NCBI GenBank assembly: GCA_019113645.1
Contig: DXGZ01000117.1
Location: forward strand, 1-51,743
DNA from: Candidatus Mediterraneibacter vanvlietii
Lineage (GTDB): Bacteria > Bacillota > Clostridia > Lachnospirales > Lachnospiraceae
DNA length: 51,743 bases
Reading direction: 5' to 3'
Made by a program: the position numbers and the translations under genes. Below are positions 6,374 through 16,073 of this stretch, in pieces (within the stretch, counting starts at the first letter, position 1; each line of letters opens with the position of its first letter). The notes under the pieces are model-generated. The model saw only the letters and a list, made by a program, of their open reading frames with translations. It was not told the DNA's origin and did not search any database.

Positions 6374-7108
6374 ATGACGAGAAAAAGGCTTATTATAATC
6401 ATTGTACTGGCTGCTGCTCTTATACTGGGAGTCGGTGCGGGGATCTGGATGTATGTCAACCGTTTTGATGCCGGAGAATATGTGCAGGCTGTTCTGGATG
6501 TCTCCTATAAGAATGAGACGGAATTATATGTGGAAATTACCGGTGTTTCCCAGGAGAAGGCGCAGAAGATATTCGAGGATAATCTGGATGCGACGATGAA
6601 GGGATTCGAGTCTTCGGACATGCCGGAGGACCTGCAGCCAAAGTACCGGGAGCTGATCGGGACGATTGCGAAGAAGACAAGCTATACGGTAGATGAGCCG
6701 GTGCGGCAGAAGGATGGCACATATGAGGTCGCGGTTACGGTGAAGCCGATTACGCTTTTTACAGATACATATGCGGATTTTCAGGTGAGGGCAGAGGATT
6801 ATGCGGCGCAGATCACGGACAGTGTGATGCAGGGAGCAGAGATGCCCACAGAGGAAGAGATGCAGAATCAGATCTATCAGATCTATTACGATGTGCTGAA
6901 GGAGATGGTGGATTCCGGCATGCTTTATGGAAGGGCGGAGGATGTGACGCTCCATGTTGCCAGGGAGAGCAGCCGGAGATTTACCATTGATGAGGAAGAT
7001 ATGGATCAGCTGGACGGGATGCTCATAGAGAGTGTAGGAGATGACGCGGTACAAAGTGAGGGAGCGGCAGATGCCACAGGACAGGATTCTCAGGAATCCC
7101 AGGAATAG
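6374..7108 (+). CDS. Membrane-anchored extracytoplasmic protein of unknown function
   Basis: A 244-aa protein with a short basic N-terminus (MTRKR), one membrane helix at about residues 6-28 and a soluble acidic domain outside. There is no lipobox cysteine. The soluble part alternates helices and strands (for example TYEVAVTVKPITLF) and recalls the DUF5105-type domain of Firmicute exported proteins, but I cannot confirm it. The C-terminal 25 residues are Glu/Asp/Gln-rich and probably disordered. Start: ATG 6374 behind AAAGGAGG. It is monocistronic and converges on the histidine kinase gene. Confidence 0.75.
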   Translation: MTRKRLIIIIVLAAALILGVGAGIWMYVNRFDAGEYVQAVLDVSYKNETELYVEITGVSQEKAQKIFEDNLDATMKGFESSDMPEDLQPKYRELIGTIAKKTSYTVDEPVRQKDGTYEVAVTVKPITLFTDTYADFQVRAEDYAAQITDSVMQGAEMPTEEEMQNQIYQIYYDVLKEMVDSGMLYGRAEDVTLHVARESSRRFTIDEEDMDQLDGMLIESVGDDAVQSEGAADATGQDSQESQE

Positions 7109-7170
7109 GAGCAGAAATTTGGCTCTCCCGGACAGCTCCATGGCTGAACTGGTGGAGAAGAAAGCCCGGT

Positions 7171-8073
7171 TCAGTTCGCGCTGTCCGGAAATGCAACCCG
7201 CACAGTCAGCATTCCGTTTTCATACTGCGCTGAGATCTCTCCGCCCATCTGTTCAGTGAGCGCACGGGCGATGGAAAGTCCCAGCCCGGTGGAATTGGCG
7301 GAAGCGGTTTCTACTGTATAAAACCGGTCAAAGAGACGGCCGGTGCTGATCTCATCCAGATCCGGAGCATAGTTTGAGAAGGTGATCACGCCATTTTCAT
7401 CCAGGGTGATGGCGAGGTCACCTTTGCTGTATTTTGCAGCATTGCTGATAATGTTCTCAAAGACGCGGCAGAGGGCGTTGCGGTTGAGCATCCGGCTGAT
7501 CCGCTTCTCGGGCATGGTGACTTCCGGTGTGATATGATTCTGCTTTAACAGGGCATAGAGCGCGGATAAGCTGTCCTCCAGCAGACGGTTCAGGATCACG
7601 GGTTCATTGGAAGTGCCTTCCGCTACTGTTGTAAATACAGAGTAGCGGAACAGCTCTTCTGTGAGCTGGCGCATCGTCTCCGTGCGTCCGCGGATGATCT
7701 TCAGATAACGGGTTACGGTCTCTGATTTTTCTTCTTTGTCCAGAAGATCCAGATATCCGCAGATCGCGGTGAGAGGGGTACGAAGGTCATGGGAGATATT
7801 AGTGACAGCGTTTTTAACTTCCATGTCTCCCTGCTGATAGCGGTGTCTGTCGTTCTGGAGGCTTTTCAGCTCCTTGTTTATGCTGTCGGCAAGTCTGCGC
7901 ATATGCCGGTCTCTGCTGGAGAGGTCGATCAGTGTGTTGGTGTCGGATGATCTGCGGTCGGCAAAAGCGTCAGCGATCTCATCCGCTGATTTCCTGAGCA
8001 GAATAATTTTTATACACAGTCCTGCGATGAGCAGGAGAAGAATGCCGGTCAGGCAGCACAACCAGAATAACAT
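7171..8073 (-). CDS. Sensor histidine kinase of an ABC-linked two-component system
   Basis: A 300-aa kinase with one N-terminal membrane helix (about residues 2-27) and almost no extracellular part. It is followed by a HisKA dimerisation domain with phospho-acceptor His95 in NISHDLRTPLTAICGYLDLL, an N box FENIISNAAKYS and a G box STGLGLSIA of the HATPase domain. The absence of a sensor domain suggests it senses within the membrane or through the partner ABC transporter. It is the last of four minus-strand genes (regulator, ATPase, permease, kinase). GGAGGG precedes the ATG. The autophosphorylation role is firm; the signal is unknown. Confidence 0.92.
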   Translation of the reverse strand: MLFWLCCLTGILLLLIAGLCIKIILLRKSADEIADAFADRRSSDTNTLIDLSSRDRHMRRLADSINKELKSLQNDRHRYQQGDMEVKNAVTNISHDLRTPLTAICGYLDLLDKEEKSETVTRYLKIIRGRTETMRQLTEELFRYSVFTTVAEGTSNEPVILNRLLEDSLSALYALLKQNHITPEVTMPEKRISRMLNRNALCRVFENIISNAAKYSKGDLAITLDENGVITFSNYAPDLDEISTGRLFDRFYTVETASANSTGLGLSIARALTEQMGGEISAQYENGMLTVRVAFPDSAN

Positions 8074-8160
8074 ATCTGATTCCCTCCATAAGGCAGGCGC
8101 ACGGATACGTCTGCCTGTTTTATTTTGCAGCAGTTTTGAATCTGTGGCTGAACTGCTGGT

Positions 8161-9003
8161 TTATTTCAGATCTTTTTTGCGGAACACAAAGATTCCGACT
8201 GCGGTTGACACAATGATGATCCCTGCAGAGTATCCTGCCATTCTCGCAACGGCGGAGTAATCATTCACTGAACCCCGTGTGATGGAGACTGCCTGGCTGG
8301 TGGGGATGAATTCATCAAGGAATTCATAGACCTTCCGTTCGGTTCCCCGCAGGTAGGACGGGTTCTTTTCCTCCGCGATTTCCGTAATGGTTCCATCGTC
8401 TGCCAGAGCAGTGACTGACTGATAATATTCCGGCTCATTCAGCCTTGCGGAAATATAGATGGACATTACGAGCAGAAACAATATGGCAAGAATGTTGGCC
8501 ACAGCAGTGACCGCCCGGTTCTGGCAGAGCATTCCGACCAGAGTGCTCAGAGATACGGTGGCGGTCATGGTCACAATGCTTAGGAGTAGCAGTGTGACAA
8601 GTTCCCTGTAATTTACACCTGTGACGCCGCACAGAGGAATCCCCACAGCAAGACCGGCGATCAGGTAGGCGGCGGTGAAAATCAGTGCGGCTGCCACGCC
8701 TGTGATCAGATTGGATAAATAAATGGACAGCCGTGTGTGCCCGATGATCAGTTTGTTCCGGATCGTGCCGTCGCTGTATTCTGTTCCGACGAACAGGCTG
8801 ACGAATGCAGGAATCATAAAAACCAGTACAAATATATAGATGGTGAGCATGCTGGACAGTGATGCGGTGAATCCATATTGTGTGGAGCTGACATAATCCA
8901 TTACCTTCATATAGATTCCGAACAGAAACATGCCGATCATACACAGCCTGAAAAATATATTTTTCCAGAGTTTGGCGAAATCCGCCGATAACAGTCTACT
9001 CAT
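8161..9003 (-). CDS. ABC-2 type transporter permease
   Basis: A 280-aa protein with about six membrane helices and a large extracytoplasmic loop (about residues 180-235) before the last helix. This is the ABC-2 layout, as in lantibiotic-immunity and antimicrobial-peptide exporters. Its start overlaps the end of the ATPase gene by eight bases, so the two are translated together and most likely form one transporter. GGAGGAGGG precedes the ATG. The adjoining kinase and response regulator suggest control of, or resistance to, an envelope-active compound; this comes from similar four-gene modules, not from the sequence itself. Confidence 0.85.
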   Translation of the reverse strand: MSRLLSADFAKLWKNIFFRLCMIGMFLFGIYMKVMDYVSSTQYGFTASLSSMLTIYIFVLVFMIPAFVSLFVGTEYSDGTIRNKLIIGHTRLSIYLSNLITGVAAALIFTAAYLIAGLAVGIPLCGVTGVNYRELVTLLLLSIVTMTATVSLSTLVGMLCQNRAVTAVANILAILFLLVMSIYISARLNEPEYYQSVTALADDGTITEIAEEKNPSYLRGTERKVYEFLDEFIPTSQAVSITRGSVNDYSAVARMAGYSAGIIIVSTAVGIFVFRKKDLK

Positions 9004-9913
9004 TGTGCTTCCCTCCTCCGATCAGATTGACGTAATAGCTCTCCAGGCTTTCCTCCCGTTCGCTGACAGAGATGATGTCGCATCCCTGTTCTGCGAGCGC
9101 GATGGCAAGCTGGGAGATGTTTACTTTGGCGAAAATGTCCGCCATGGTATCAGAGAAGATGTTGTAGTCCATCTGCATTTCGTCGAGGACGCGGGTGAGG
9201 ACGCGGATATCCGATACCTGTACCCGGATGCATTTCCGGCAGGCAGCGTCCAGATCCGCTGCGCTGATCTCCTTGATCATATGCCCGCTGTCTATGAAGC
9301 CGTAATGTGTGGCGAGGCGGGAGAGTTCATCCAGAATGTGGCTTGAGATCAGAAAGGTGATCCCCTGTTCCTGATTCAGCTTCAGGATCAGTTCACGCAT
9401 CTCGATGATTCCCTGCGGATCCAGACCGTTTACCGGCTCGTCAAGGATCAGGAAATCCGGGCTGCCTGCCAGCGCGATGGCGATGCCAAGTCTCTGCTTC
9501 ATGCCGAGGGAGAAGTGCTTTGCCTTTTTCTTCCCGGTGTCGGAGAGCCCAACCAGTCTGAGCAGTCCCGGAATATCGTCAAATGACGGGAGCCCGATGA
9601 CGCGGAACTGTTCTTTTAAGTTGTCCTCCGCTGTCATATCCGCGTAGATGGACGGTGTCTCCACAACCGCGCCCATTCTGCGGCGGCTTCTGGCGATTTT
9701 GGAATCCGTGTTTCTGACTCCGTACAGGGTATAAGTTCCGGAAGTGGGAGTCTGAAGCCCGCAGACCAGACGAATCAGTGTGGTCTTGCCGGCTCCGTTT
9801 TTCCCGATAAATCCGTAGATGGATCCTTTTGGCACATGAATGGAAAAGTCATTCAGCGCTTTGAAATTCTTGTATTGCTTGCTTAATGATTCTGCTGTGA
9901 GAACATATTCCAT
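8996..9913 (-). CDS. ABC transporter ATP-binding protein
   Basis: A 305-aa ATPase with Walker A (GKNGAGKTT, about residue 38), Q-loop region, signature FSLGMKQRLGIA and Walker B FLILDEPVNGLDPQG, followed by a switch His in ISSHILDEL. The roughly 80-residue C-terminal extension is typical of BcrA/LanF-type ATPases that drive antimicrobial peptide export or immunity. AAAGGAGG lies nine bases before the ATG. It is coupled to the permease downstream and lies 133 bases from the response regulator upstream. Function as the ATPase of an exporter is firm; the substrate is not known. Confidence 0.92.
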   Translation of the reverse strand: MEYVLTAESLSKQYKNFKALNDFSIHVPKGSIYGFIGKNGAGKTTLIRLVCGLQTPTSGTYTLYGVRNTDSKIARSRRRMGAVVETPSIYADMTAEDNLKEQFRVIGLPSFDDIPGLLRLVGLSDTGKKKAKHFSLGMKQRLGIAIALAGSPDFLILDEPVNGLDPQGIIEMRELILKLNQEQGITFLISSHILDELSRLATHYGFIDSGHMIKEISAADLDAACRKCIRVQVSDIRVLTRVLDEMQMDYNIFSDTMADIFAKVNISQLAIALAEQGCDIISVSEREESLESYYVNLIGGGKHNE

Positions 9914-10046
9914 TGCAGAAAACCTCCTTTTATGATTTGCAGAAAACCGGATGCGCTGCAGGTGTGAACAGCGGCCTGTCTTCTGACACTTGCCATTCTA
10001 CAAAGGAGTGGTTAAGAAAGCGGTTAAGAAAACAGTAAAGAAACAG

Positions 10047-10724
10047 TTAAGATATTTCTTCATTTAATTTAAACCCGATTCCCCATACTGCTTCGATATA
10101 ATCTTTCCCCTCGACATTTTTCAGTTTCCTGCGCAGGTTGCTGATGTGCACTTTCAGGGAACTCTCCGTGCAGTCCGGTGTATCCTCGCTGATGCGGTCC
10201 AGCATCACGGATTTGGTGATGACCTGGGACGGGTTCTGCATAAGGAGTTTTAAGATAGCGTATTCGGTCTGCGTCAGGTGCACCGGAACCCCGCTGATTT
10301 CCACTGCTCTGGTGTTTAAGTTCAGGCAGATACTGTCAAATGTGAGGAGATCCCCGGCAGTCCCGGCGCTGCTTTTCCGGAGCTGTACTGTGATCCTTGC
10401 GAGAAGTTCTTCCGTGCTGAACGGTTTCGTGATATAGTCTGACGCGCCGGCGAGCAGCAGCTCCACCTTGTCCGAGACTTCCGCCTTTGCGCTGACCACG
10501 ATTACGGGAATCCCTTTGATCAGGGGCAGGAGCTCTTCCCCGCTTAATCCCGGGAGCATGAGATCAAGAAGAATCAGATCGGGGCGGTTCGAGGAGAGAT
10601 ACATCAGCGCCTCAGTGCCGGAATAAGCACGGGCGGCAGCATATCCTTCCCCTGATAAAACTTCTTCTATCATATCACCGATATAGATGTCATCGTCTAC
10701 GATCAGAATTGTTTTCAATGTCAT
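10047..10724 (-). CDS. OmpR/PhoB-family response regulator
   Basis: A 225-aa regulator. The receiver domain has the acidic pocket VDDD near residue 10, phospho-acceptor Asp54 in LLDLMLPG, and Lys in ITKPF. The C-terminal winged helix (about residues 125-223) ends with the usual GIGFKL hairpin. I placed the start at ATG 10724, only three bases after GGAGG; a TTG at 10718 would have better spacing and is the alternative. An ATG at 10745 lacks a ribosome binding site. It probably regulates the ABC genes and kinase that follow it on the same strand. Confidence 0.9.
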   Translation of the reverse strand: MTLKTILIVDDDIYIGDMIEEVLSGEGYAAARAYSGTEALMYLSSNRPDLILLDLMLPGLSGEELLPLIKGIPVIVVSAKAEVSDKVELLLAGASDYITKPFSTEELLARITVQLRKSSAGTAGDLLTFDSICLNLNTRAVEISGVPVHLTQTEYAILKLLMQNPSQVITKSVMLDRISEDTPDCTESSLKVHISNLRRKLKNVEGKDYIEAVWGIGFKLNEEIS

Positions 10725-10851
10725 GTACCTCCGCTGTTTTTCCATGAATTATTGTAATCAGAAACAGAAGGAAATTCAAGTGCGGCAGCAGGATTCTGAT
10801 CTGCGGGAGGACTATGCGCGTCTGGTTTCCTGTGGAAAGTTCAGGGGGCTC

Positions 10852-10880
10852 TTTACTTACGGATGAAAAAGGAATATAAT
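10852..10880 (+). promoter_or_regulatory. Possible promoter upstream of the Uma2-type gene
   Basis: TTTACT (10852-10857) and TATAAT (10875-10880) are 17 nt apart, about 125 bases before the gene start. A second TATAAT lies closer (about 10963) but lacks a good -35. Confidence 0.4.
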
Positions 10881-11006
10881 TGGTGCATAAAATGAGACAA
10901 AACAGCGGTGCAGCCGCAATATGCACGTCAGTGCGGTTTCCCGAATGGCGCGGGCTGAACGGCTATAATGGAACAGATGAAACAGAAGTACGGAGGTGAA
11001 CACATT

Positions 11007-11786
11007 ATGAGATCGACAAGAGAATTTCAGGAGCGGATGAAGGCGCTTCAGATTACATACGAGGAGATTGCGCGGATGTCCGGTCTGCCTGTTGAGAAGG
11101 TTCGAAACATGATAGAGGGAATGGAAAAAGAGGTTGATTACATAAGTACTGCGGCATTGGAGGAGACCCTTTTCGGTGATGAGACAGAGATGGTCTGCGA
11201 GCCGGCGAATGCCTATATGGTAAAGGGGCAGGGTGATTACACGCTGGACGATTATTACAGAATTCCGGATGAGAGGCGTGTGGAGCTCATCGATGGGGTA
11301 ATCTATGACATGACTGCCCCGACAAGCAGGCATCAGATGATTGCGGGATTTCTCCATCACAAGTTTATTCAGTATGTGTCAGATCGGCAGGGGAGCTGTA
11401 TGCCCATGATCTCTCCCCTGGATGTGCAGCTGGACTGCGATGACCGGACGATGGTGCAGCCGGATGTGGTGATCGTGTGTGACCGGGACAAGATCGAAGA
11501 CAGATGCATATACGGCGCTCCGGATTTTGTCATTGAAGTGCTGTCAAAGTCCACCCGGAAGAAAGATACAGTTATCAAGCTGAACAAGTACATGAACGCG
11601 GGAGTCCGGGAGTACTGGATGATTGATCCCGCACAAAAGAAAGTAATCGTCTATGATTTCGAACAGGATAATTATCCGGCGATTTACGGGTTTGACGCAA
11701 AAGTTCCGGTGGGCATATGGAACGGGGATCTGGAGATTGATTTTGCCGAAGTGTACGAGTACGTGCGTTTTCTTTATGAGCGATGA
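11007..11786 (+). CDS. Uma2/DUF820 family putative endonuclease with N-terminal helical domain
   Basis: A 259-aa protein. The first ~65 residues look like a small helix-turn-helix (YEEIARMSGLPVEKVRNMI). The rest is a Uma2 domain of the PD-(D/E)xK nuclease fold: MVQPDVVIVCD, then APDFVIEVLSKSTRKKD, then KLNKYMNAGVREYWMIDP. The Asp and Glu-x-Leu positions match the presumed metal site, with Ser where many nucleases have Lys, as is common in the family. The biological role of Uma2 proteins is unknown. ACGGAGGTG lies before the ATG. The N-terminal domain could target it to DNA, but this is a guess from the helix pattern. Confidence 0.8.
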   Translation: MRSTREFQERMKALQITYEEIARMSGLPVEKVRNMIEGMEKEVDYISTAALEETLFGDETEMVCEPANAYMVKGQGDYTLDDYYRIPDERRVELIDGVIYDMTAPTSRHQMIAGFLHHKFIQYVSDRQGSCMPMISPLDVQLDCDDRTMVQPDVVIVCDRDKIEDRCIYGAPDFVIEVLSKSTRKKDTVIKLNKYMNAGVREYWMIDPAQKKVIVYDFEQDNYPAIYGFDAKVPVGIWNGDLEIDFAEVYEYVRFLYER

Positions 11787-11923
11787 AAGATGATGAAATG
11801 ACAACAGATATATGTCCGGAGGAAGAAGAAACGGCACACCGAAAAGCGGCGCAGCAGACAGGACACAGAATGTTCATCTTCATTAATGAAGTATAAACAA
11901 TTATAAAATAAGTGATAAAATCA

Positions 11924-11952
11924 CTGACAAACCCGGAATATTCTGATAGAAT
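11924..11952 (+). promoter_or_regulatory. Promoter of the 53-aa small protein gene
   Basis: CTGACA (11924-11929) and TAGAAT (11947-11952) are 17 nt apart, 47 bases before the ATG. Confidence 0.65.
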
Positions 11953-11998
11953 GCAGACGTAACGTTGAAACGGCTGCATTGGTCAGGAGGACGACATT

Positions 11999-12160
11999 AT
12001 GATGAAAAATTACTTTTATACATTTATTTTATATACAGATCTGGGACAGAAAGTGAAGGATGTGGTGAACAGTGTGTTCCCGGGACTGATCAAAGAACCC
12101 CAGAGAGTGCGTGTTCCGGTGCAGAGACCGGACGAGCGCCAGAGAAGAAGACCGTATTAA
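11999..12160 (+). CDS. Small protein, 53 aa, unknown function
   Basis: A short reading frame with its own sigma-A promoter, a strong CAGGAGG site eight bases before ATG ATG, and a terminator 55 bases after its stop. The protein has an aromatic N-terminus (MMKNYFYTFILYTDLG), a middle that could form an amphipathic helix (QKVKDVVNSVFPGLI), and a very basic Arg/Pro-rich tail ending QRRRPY. I know of no family. The basic tail would suit binding to nucleic acid or anionic lipid. The control signals are the reason to believe it is expressed. Confidence 0.6.
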   Translation: MMKNYFYTFILYTDLGQKVKDVVNSVFPGLIKEPQRVRVPVQRPDERQRRRPY

Positions 12161-12215
12161 TAATCGAATGAAAGTGTATGTCCATAGCAGCCGGATCGGC
12201 TGCGGGATATCTGCA

Positions 12216-12247
12216 GAGGAGTCTCAGAAGAGAGATTCCTCTTTTTT
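12216..12247 (+). terminator. Terminator after the 53-aa gene
   Basis: GAGGAGTCTC pairs with GAGATTCCTC (10 bp, one G-U), followed by TTTTTT. A second small hairpin, CAGCCGGATCGGCTG, lies just upstream (12188-12202). Confidence 0.8.
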
Positions 12248-12460
12248 GTGCGCGAATGCTGGACAGGCTTTCTGTTTATATAGTATATTTTTACCGGAAT
12301 AATCAGGAATAACCTTCCATGGAAGCTGTAAATAGTTCTTGATATAGTATATAAAGGCTGAATGGGTTTGGACATCATACCATTTAAAACAGTTGTGAAA
12401 AGTAACCGTTTCGAGTGTCAGGCCCGACGGTTGCGTGAAGAACAGGAAGGGAAAGATAAG

Positions 12461-13618
12461 ATGAATCGCAGACTATGGGAGATCATAGACGAACTTTCAG
12501 AAAATGAATTCCGGACATCCGGTCATCTGGGCGGGAAGCTGGGCGTGAGTGAGAAGACAGTGCGGACAAGGATCAACGAGCTGAACGGAGAGATCATGCA
12601 GCACGGAGCGGAAGTGGTCTCAAAACCACGCTATGGATACTATCTCGTTGTGACGGCTCGGGATGAATGGGAAGAGTTTCTGAAAACACAGAATACAAGG
12701 GAAGACGGCATACCGGCGGATTCGGAAGAACGGATCGACTATCTGCTGGCGCTGTTCTTAAACCGGGAGGATTATCAGAAGCTGGAGGATCTGAGTGAAT
12801 TCCTTTTTGTTTCCCCGAAGACTTTGTCAAATGAGATGAAGAAAGTGGAGTATATCCTGTCCAGGTTTTCGCTTCGGCTGGAGCGCAGACCGCATTACGG
12901 GATGCGGATCGAGGGAACAGAATTTAATAAGAGAAGATGCATTCTGCAGCACTTTTTCCTCAGCCTGAAGCCATTCTGGGAGCCGAAAGGAGTGCAGGAA
13001 AAGCTGTCGCTTAAGATCGCGGACAGACTGAAGACGCTTTCAGCAGAATATGATGTGAAGTTTTCCGAGACAGCATTTCAGAATACAGTACTGTATATCT
13101 ACGTGAGCATATCCCGGATGAAGCGCGGAATGTATATAAAATCAGAGGGAAACGGGGTTCCGGAAGATAGAGTAGAGATGAAACTGGCGGAAAAGCTCTA
13201 CGAGGAGCTGAAGAGCGAGATTCAGCCTGAAGTGACGCAGGCGGAGATCTGCTATACAGGAATTTACATTGCAGGCAACCGGTTTCTGGGTGACGAGATG
13301 GACGCGTGCGGTAACTTTGTCATGTCGGAAAAGACGGACGAGCTGGTGATGCGGATTCTGGATTCCATATATGAGACGTATCATGTGGAACTGAGGAACA
13401 ACCTGAATCTCCGCATGATGCTTAACCAGCATATGATCCCTCTGGGAATCCGGATGAAGTACGGGATTCCCATCGAGGACTGGCAGATGTACCAGATCAG
13501 GGATAAATATGTGTTCGCATACACAATGGCACAGCAGGCGGCTTCTATTATTTCGGAAGAGTATGGAAAGGAAATGTCGGACAATGAGACTGCCTGCACG
13601 GATCTGTATATCCGCTGA
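12461..13618 (+). pseudogene. BglG/MtlR-type PRD regulator, C-terminally truncated
   Basis: A 385-aa product with an N-terminal HTH (TSGHLGGKLGVSEKTVRTRI) and two PRD regions, the second with the RNNLNLRMMLNQHMIPLGIR pattern. Full-length members, including the 659-aa one at 39071-41050, go on into PTS EIIB- and EIIA-like domains that are absent here. Similarity to a PRD end breaks off near ETACTDLYIR, where the frame stops at 13618. At the same spot a rhamnosidase reading frame begins without its N-terminus, so a deletion seems to have fused the two genes. The ATG at 12461 follows GGAAGGG. DNA binding may survive, but PTS control should be lost. Confidence 0.75.
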
Positions 13619-15794
13619 TTCGCGGTACAAATTATATATTAATGACAGACTGGCAGAAGTTGGACCGAGTAAAGGAGACAGCCAGATCTGGTTTCAGGAT
13701 GAGATTGATATCAGGTCTTATCTGAAGAGCGGTGACAATGTGATAGCTGTGGAAGTTCTGCGGTTTCCCGTGAATCCGTTTGGTGGAAACCAGAGCGCGA
13801 TGGTGACTTCTTTTCCCGGTCTTTATTTTTATGGAAAATGCACGGATATCGAGGGAAACATTTATGACATATCTGCGGATTCCCAGTGGAGATACCGGGT
13901 TGACAACCGTGTCGAGGTGAAAGCGGAAGCACCCGGATTTGCCCCGCTGCACTTTTATGAAAATGTAAGGGAAGATTTAACTGTAGCCGGCTGGAAAGGA
14001 ACTGGCTATGACGACAGTGCCTGGGAGAAAGCGGTGCCTTATCCTGATCGGGGAATACGCAAGGCAGTAAGTCCCGGAAATTTAAATGCCAGGACAATTC
14101 CTTTTATGTATCGGAAGAAGAGAACCTTCAGCAGGGTGATGCGGGTGGTTTCTTCCGCTTATCCGGCAGAAAAGTGGGAGGCTTTTCTCAGGGGGGGAGA
14201 GAAGATTACCGCGGCGTCCGGAACGGAGGAAATCGTGGAGATTGATGCCGGAGAGGAGATGACCGGATATCTGAAGCTGGTTGTCTCAGGCGGAGCGGGA
14301 AGTCAGATCGAGATCCTGCAGTCAGAGGCTTATGTCCAGAATGAGGATCTGGCCGCAGATGGAGCGAAGCCACAGTCCGCGCCGTTAAAGAAGGATCGTC
14401 TGGATATGGAAAACGGCCATCTGGAAGGATACACGGACGTCTATTATCCGGCCGGGGCGGATTCGGAGGATGCCTGCCAGACTTACGAGCCGTTCTGGTT
14501 CAGGACGTTCCGGTTTATCCGGCTGCATATCACAGCGGGGGAGACGCCTCTCGTCCTTCACAGGTTTGACTACGAGGAGACGGGATATCCACTGGAGATT
14601 CGTTCTCATGCAGAGACCTCGGATGCTTCACTGGCTGATATCTGGGATATCAGCGCCCGTACGTTGAAACGGTGTATGCACGAGACATATGAGGACTGTC
14701 CATTCTATGAGCAGCTGCAGTATGTGATGGATTCGCGTTCCCAGATTCTCTATACTTACGCATCCGCGGCGGACGACCGGCTGGCGCGCAAGTGTATGGA
14801 TGATTTCAGAAGGTCTCAGCGCTATGACGGAATGCTTTGCAGCGCGTATCCGAATACGAAGCCAAATGTGATCCCCGGCTTTTCCATTTATTATATCCTG
14901 ATGCTGCATGATCACATGATGTATTTCGGCGATCGTGAGCTGATCCGGTACCATATGCCGGCAGTGGAGAAGGTGCTGTACTGTTTTGAACAGCATGTCA
15001 CAGATAAGGGATATGTCAGCAAACTGGGTGATGTGCACAGCAAAGACAAGTTCTGGTCATTTATCGACTGGGCGCCCCAGTGGGTATCCGGAGTGCCGAA
15101 TGCGGTGCGGACAGGAAGTATCACCATGGAGAGTCTGCTCTATCTGCTGGGACTTACAACAGCTTCCGAGCTGGCGGAATTCATCGGAAGGAAGGAGCAG
15201 GCACAGGAGTATCGGACACAGGCAGAACATTTAAAAGAGAGTATCCGCAGATACTGTATGGGTAAAAACGGAATGATCAAGGACGGTCCGGAGTGTGAGG
15301 AATACAGCCAGCACTGTCAGGTGTTTGGAGTCCTGACGGGAGTTCTTGACAAAGAAGAAGGGAGAAAGGCATTGCTTGAGACACTGATTCACAGAGATCA
15401 GTACGCTCAGTGTACAGTCTCTATGGCGCTCTATCTGTACCGGGCACTGGAAGAGACGGATCTGTATGAATATACGGACGGATGCTGGGAGATCTGGCGG
15501 GAGATGGTGAGAAACCATATGACAACCTGCGCAGAGTCTGACTCTTATCCGAGGAGTGAATGTCATGCATGGGGAGCCCTGGCATTGTATGAACTGCCCT
15601 CTGTGATCCTGGGAGTGCGGCCTGCGGCTCCGGGTTATGCAAAAGTAAAGATCGCTCCCGTGCCGGGATATCTGACATGGGCAAAAGGCGAGGCTGTCAC
15701 GCCAAAGGGAATGGTGGCAGTGTCATGGAAAAAGGACGGAGATCAGCTTCAGGTGGAGTATCAGCTGCCGGAAGGGCTGGAGGCGAGTGTATGA
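13584..15794 (+). pseudogene. GH78 alpha-L-rhamnosidase, N-terminally truncated
   Basis: From about codon 8 the frame reads as a family 78 rhamnosidase: ISADSRYKLYINDRLAEVGP (beta-sandwich entry), catalytic-domain signature YEDCPFYEQLQYVMDSR, then SECHAWGALALYELPSVILG and the C-terminal sandwich. The normal N-terminal domain of about 60-100 residues (the WIWY and FRxxF portion) is missing. The first ATG in frame near the junction is 13584, inside the truncated regulator; it has only a weak GGAAAGG upstream. The catalytic domain is intact, so activity is possible, but the join with the regulator argues for a deletion product. Family members remove terminal L-rhamnose from plant glycosides and polysaccharides in the cytoplasm. 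Confidence 0.75.
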
Positions 15795-15826
15795 TATCAG
15801 ATGTGAAAATAGAATAAATGATTGTA

Positions 15827-15855
15827 TAAAAGTCCGGATATCCCGGGCTTTTTAC
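15827..15855 (+). terminator. Terminator after the rhamnosidase
   Basis: AAAGTCCGG pairs with CCGGGCTTT (9 bp, one G-U) around a 5-nt loop, followed by T residues. Confidence 0.75.
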
Positions 15856-16073
15856 TATTTATAAGAATACGTTCTGCGGATATTGGGTGACTTGTTTCCT
15901 GCCGGACAGGTATACGCATTCATGGCAGAACTTGCCGGCGGAAGATTTTTTATGTTACACTATAACAGCTGGAAATGAGATACAGCAGAAGACGGGGAGA
16001 AGCAAAGCGGCAGCAGTTCAGATGTGGAATTGCAGCGAAAACGATGAATAAGCAGTAAGGGGATGAAATACGA

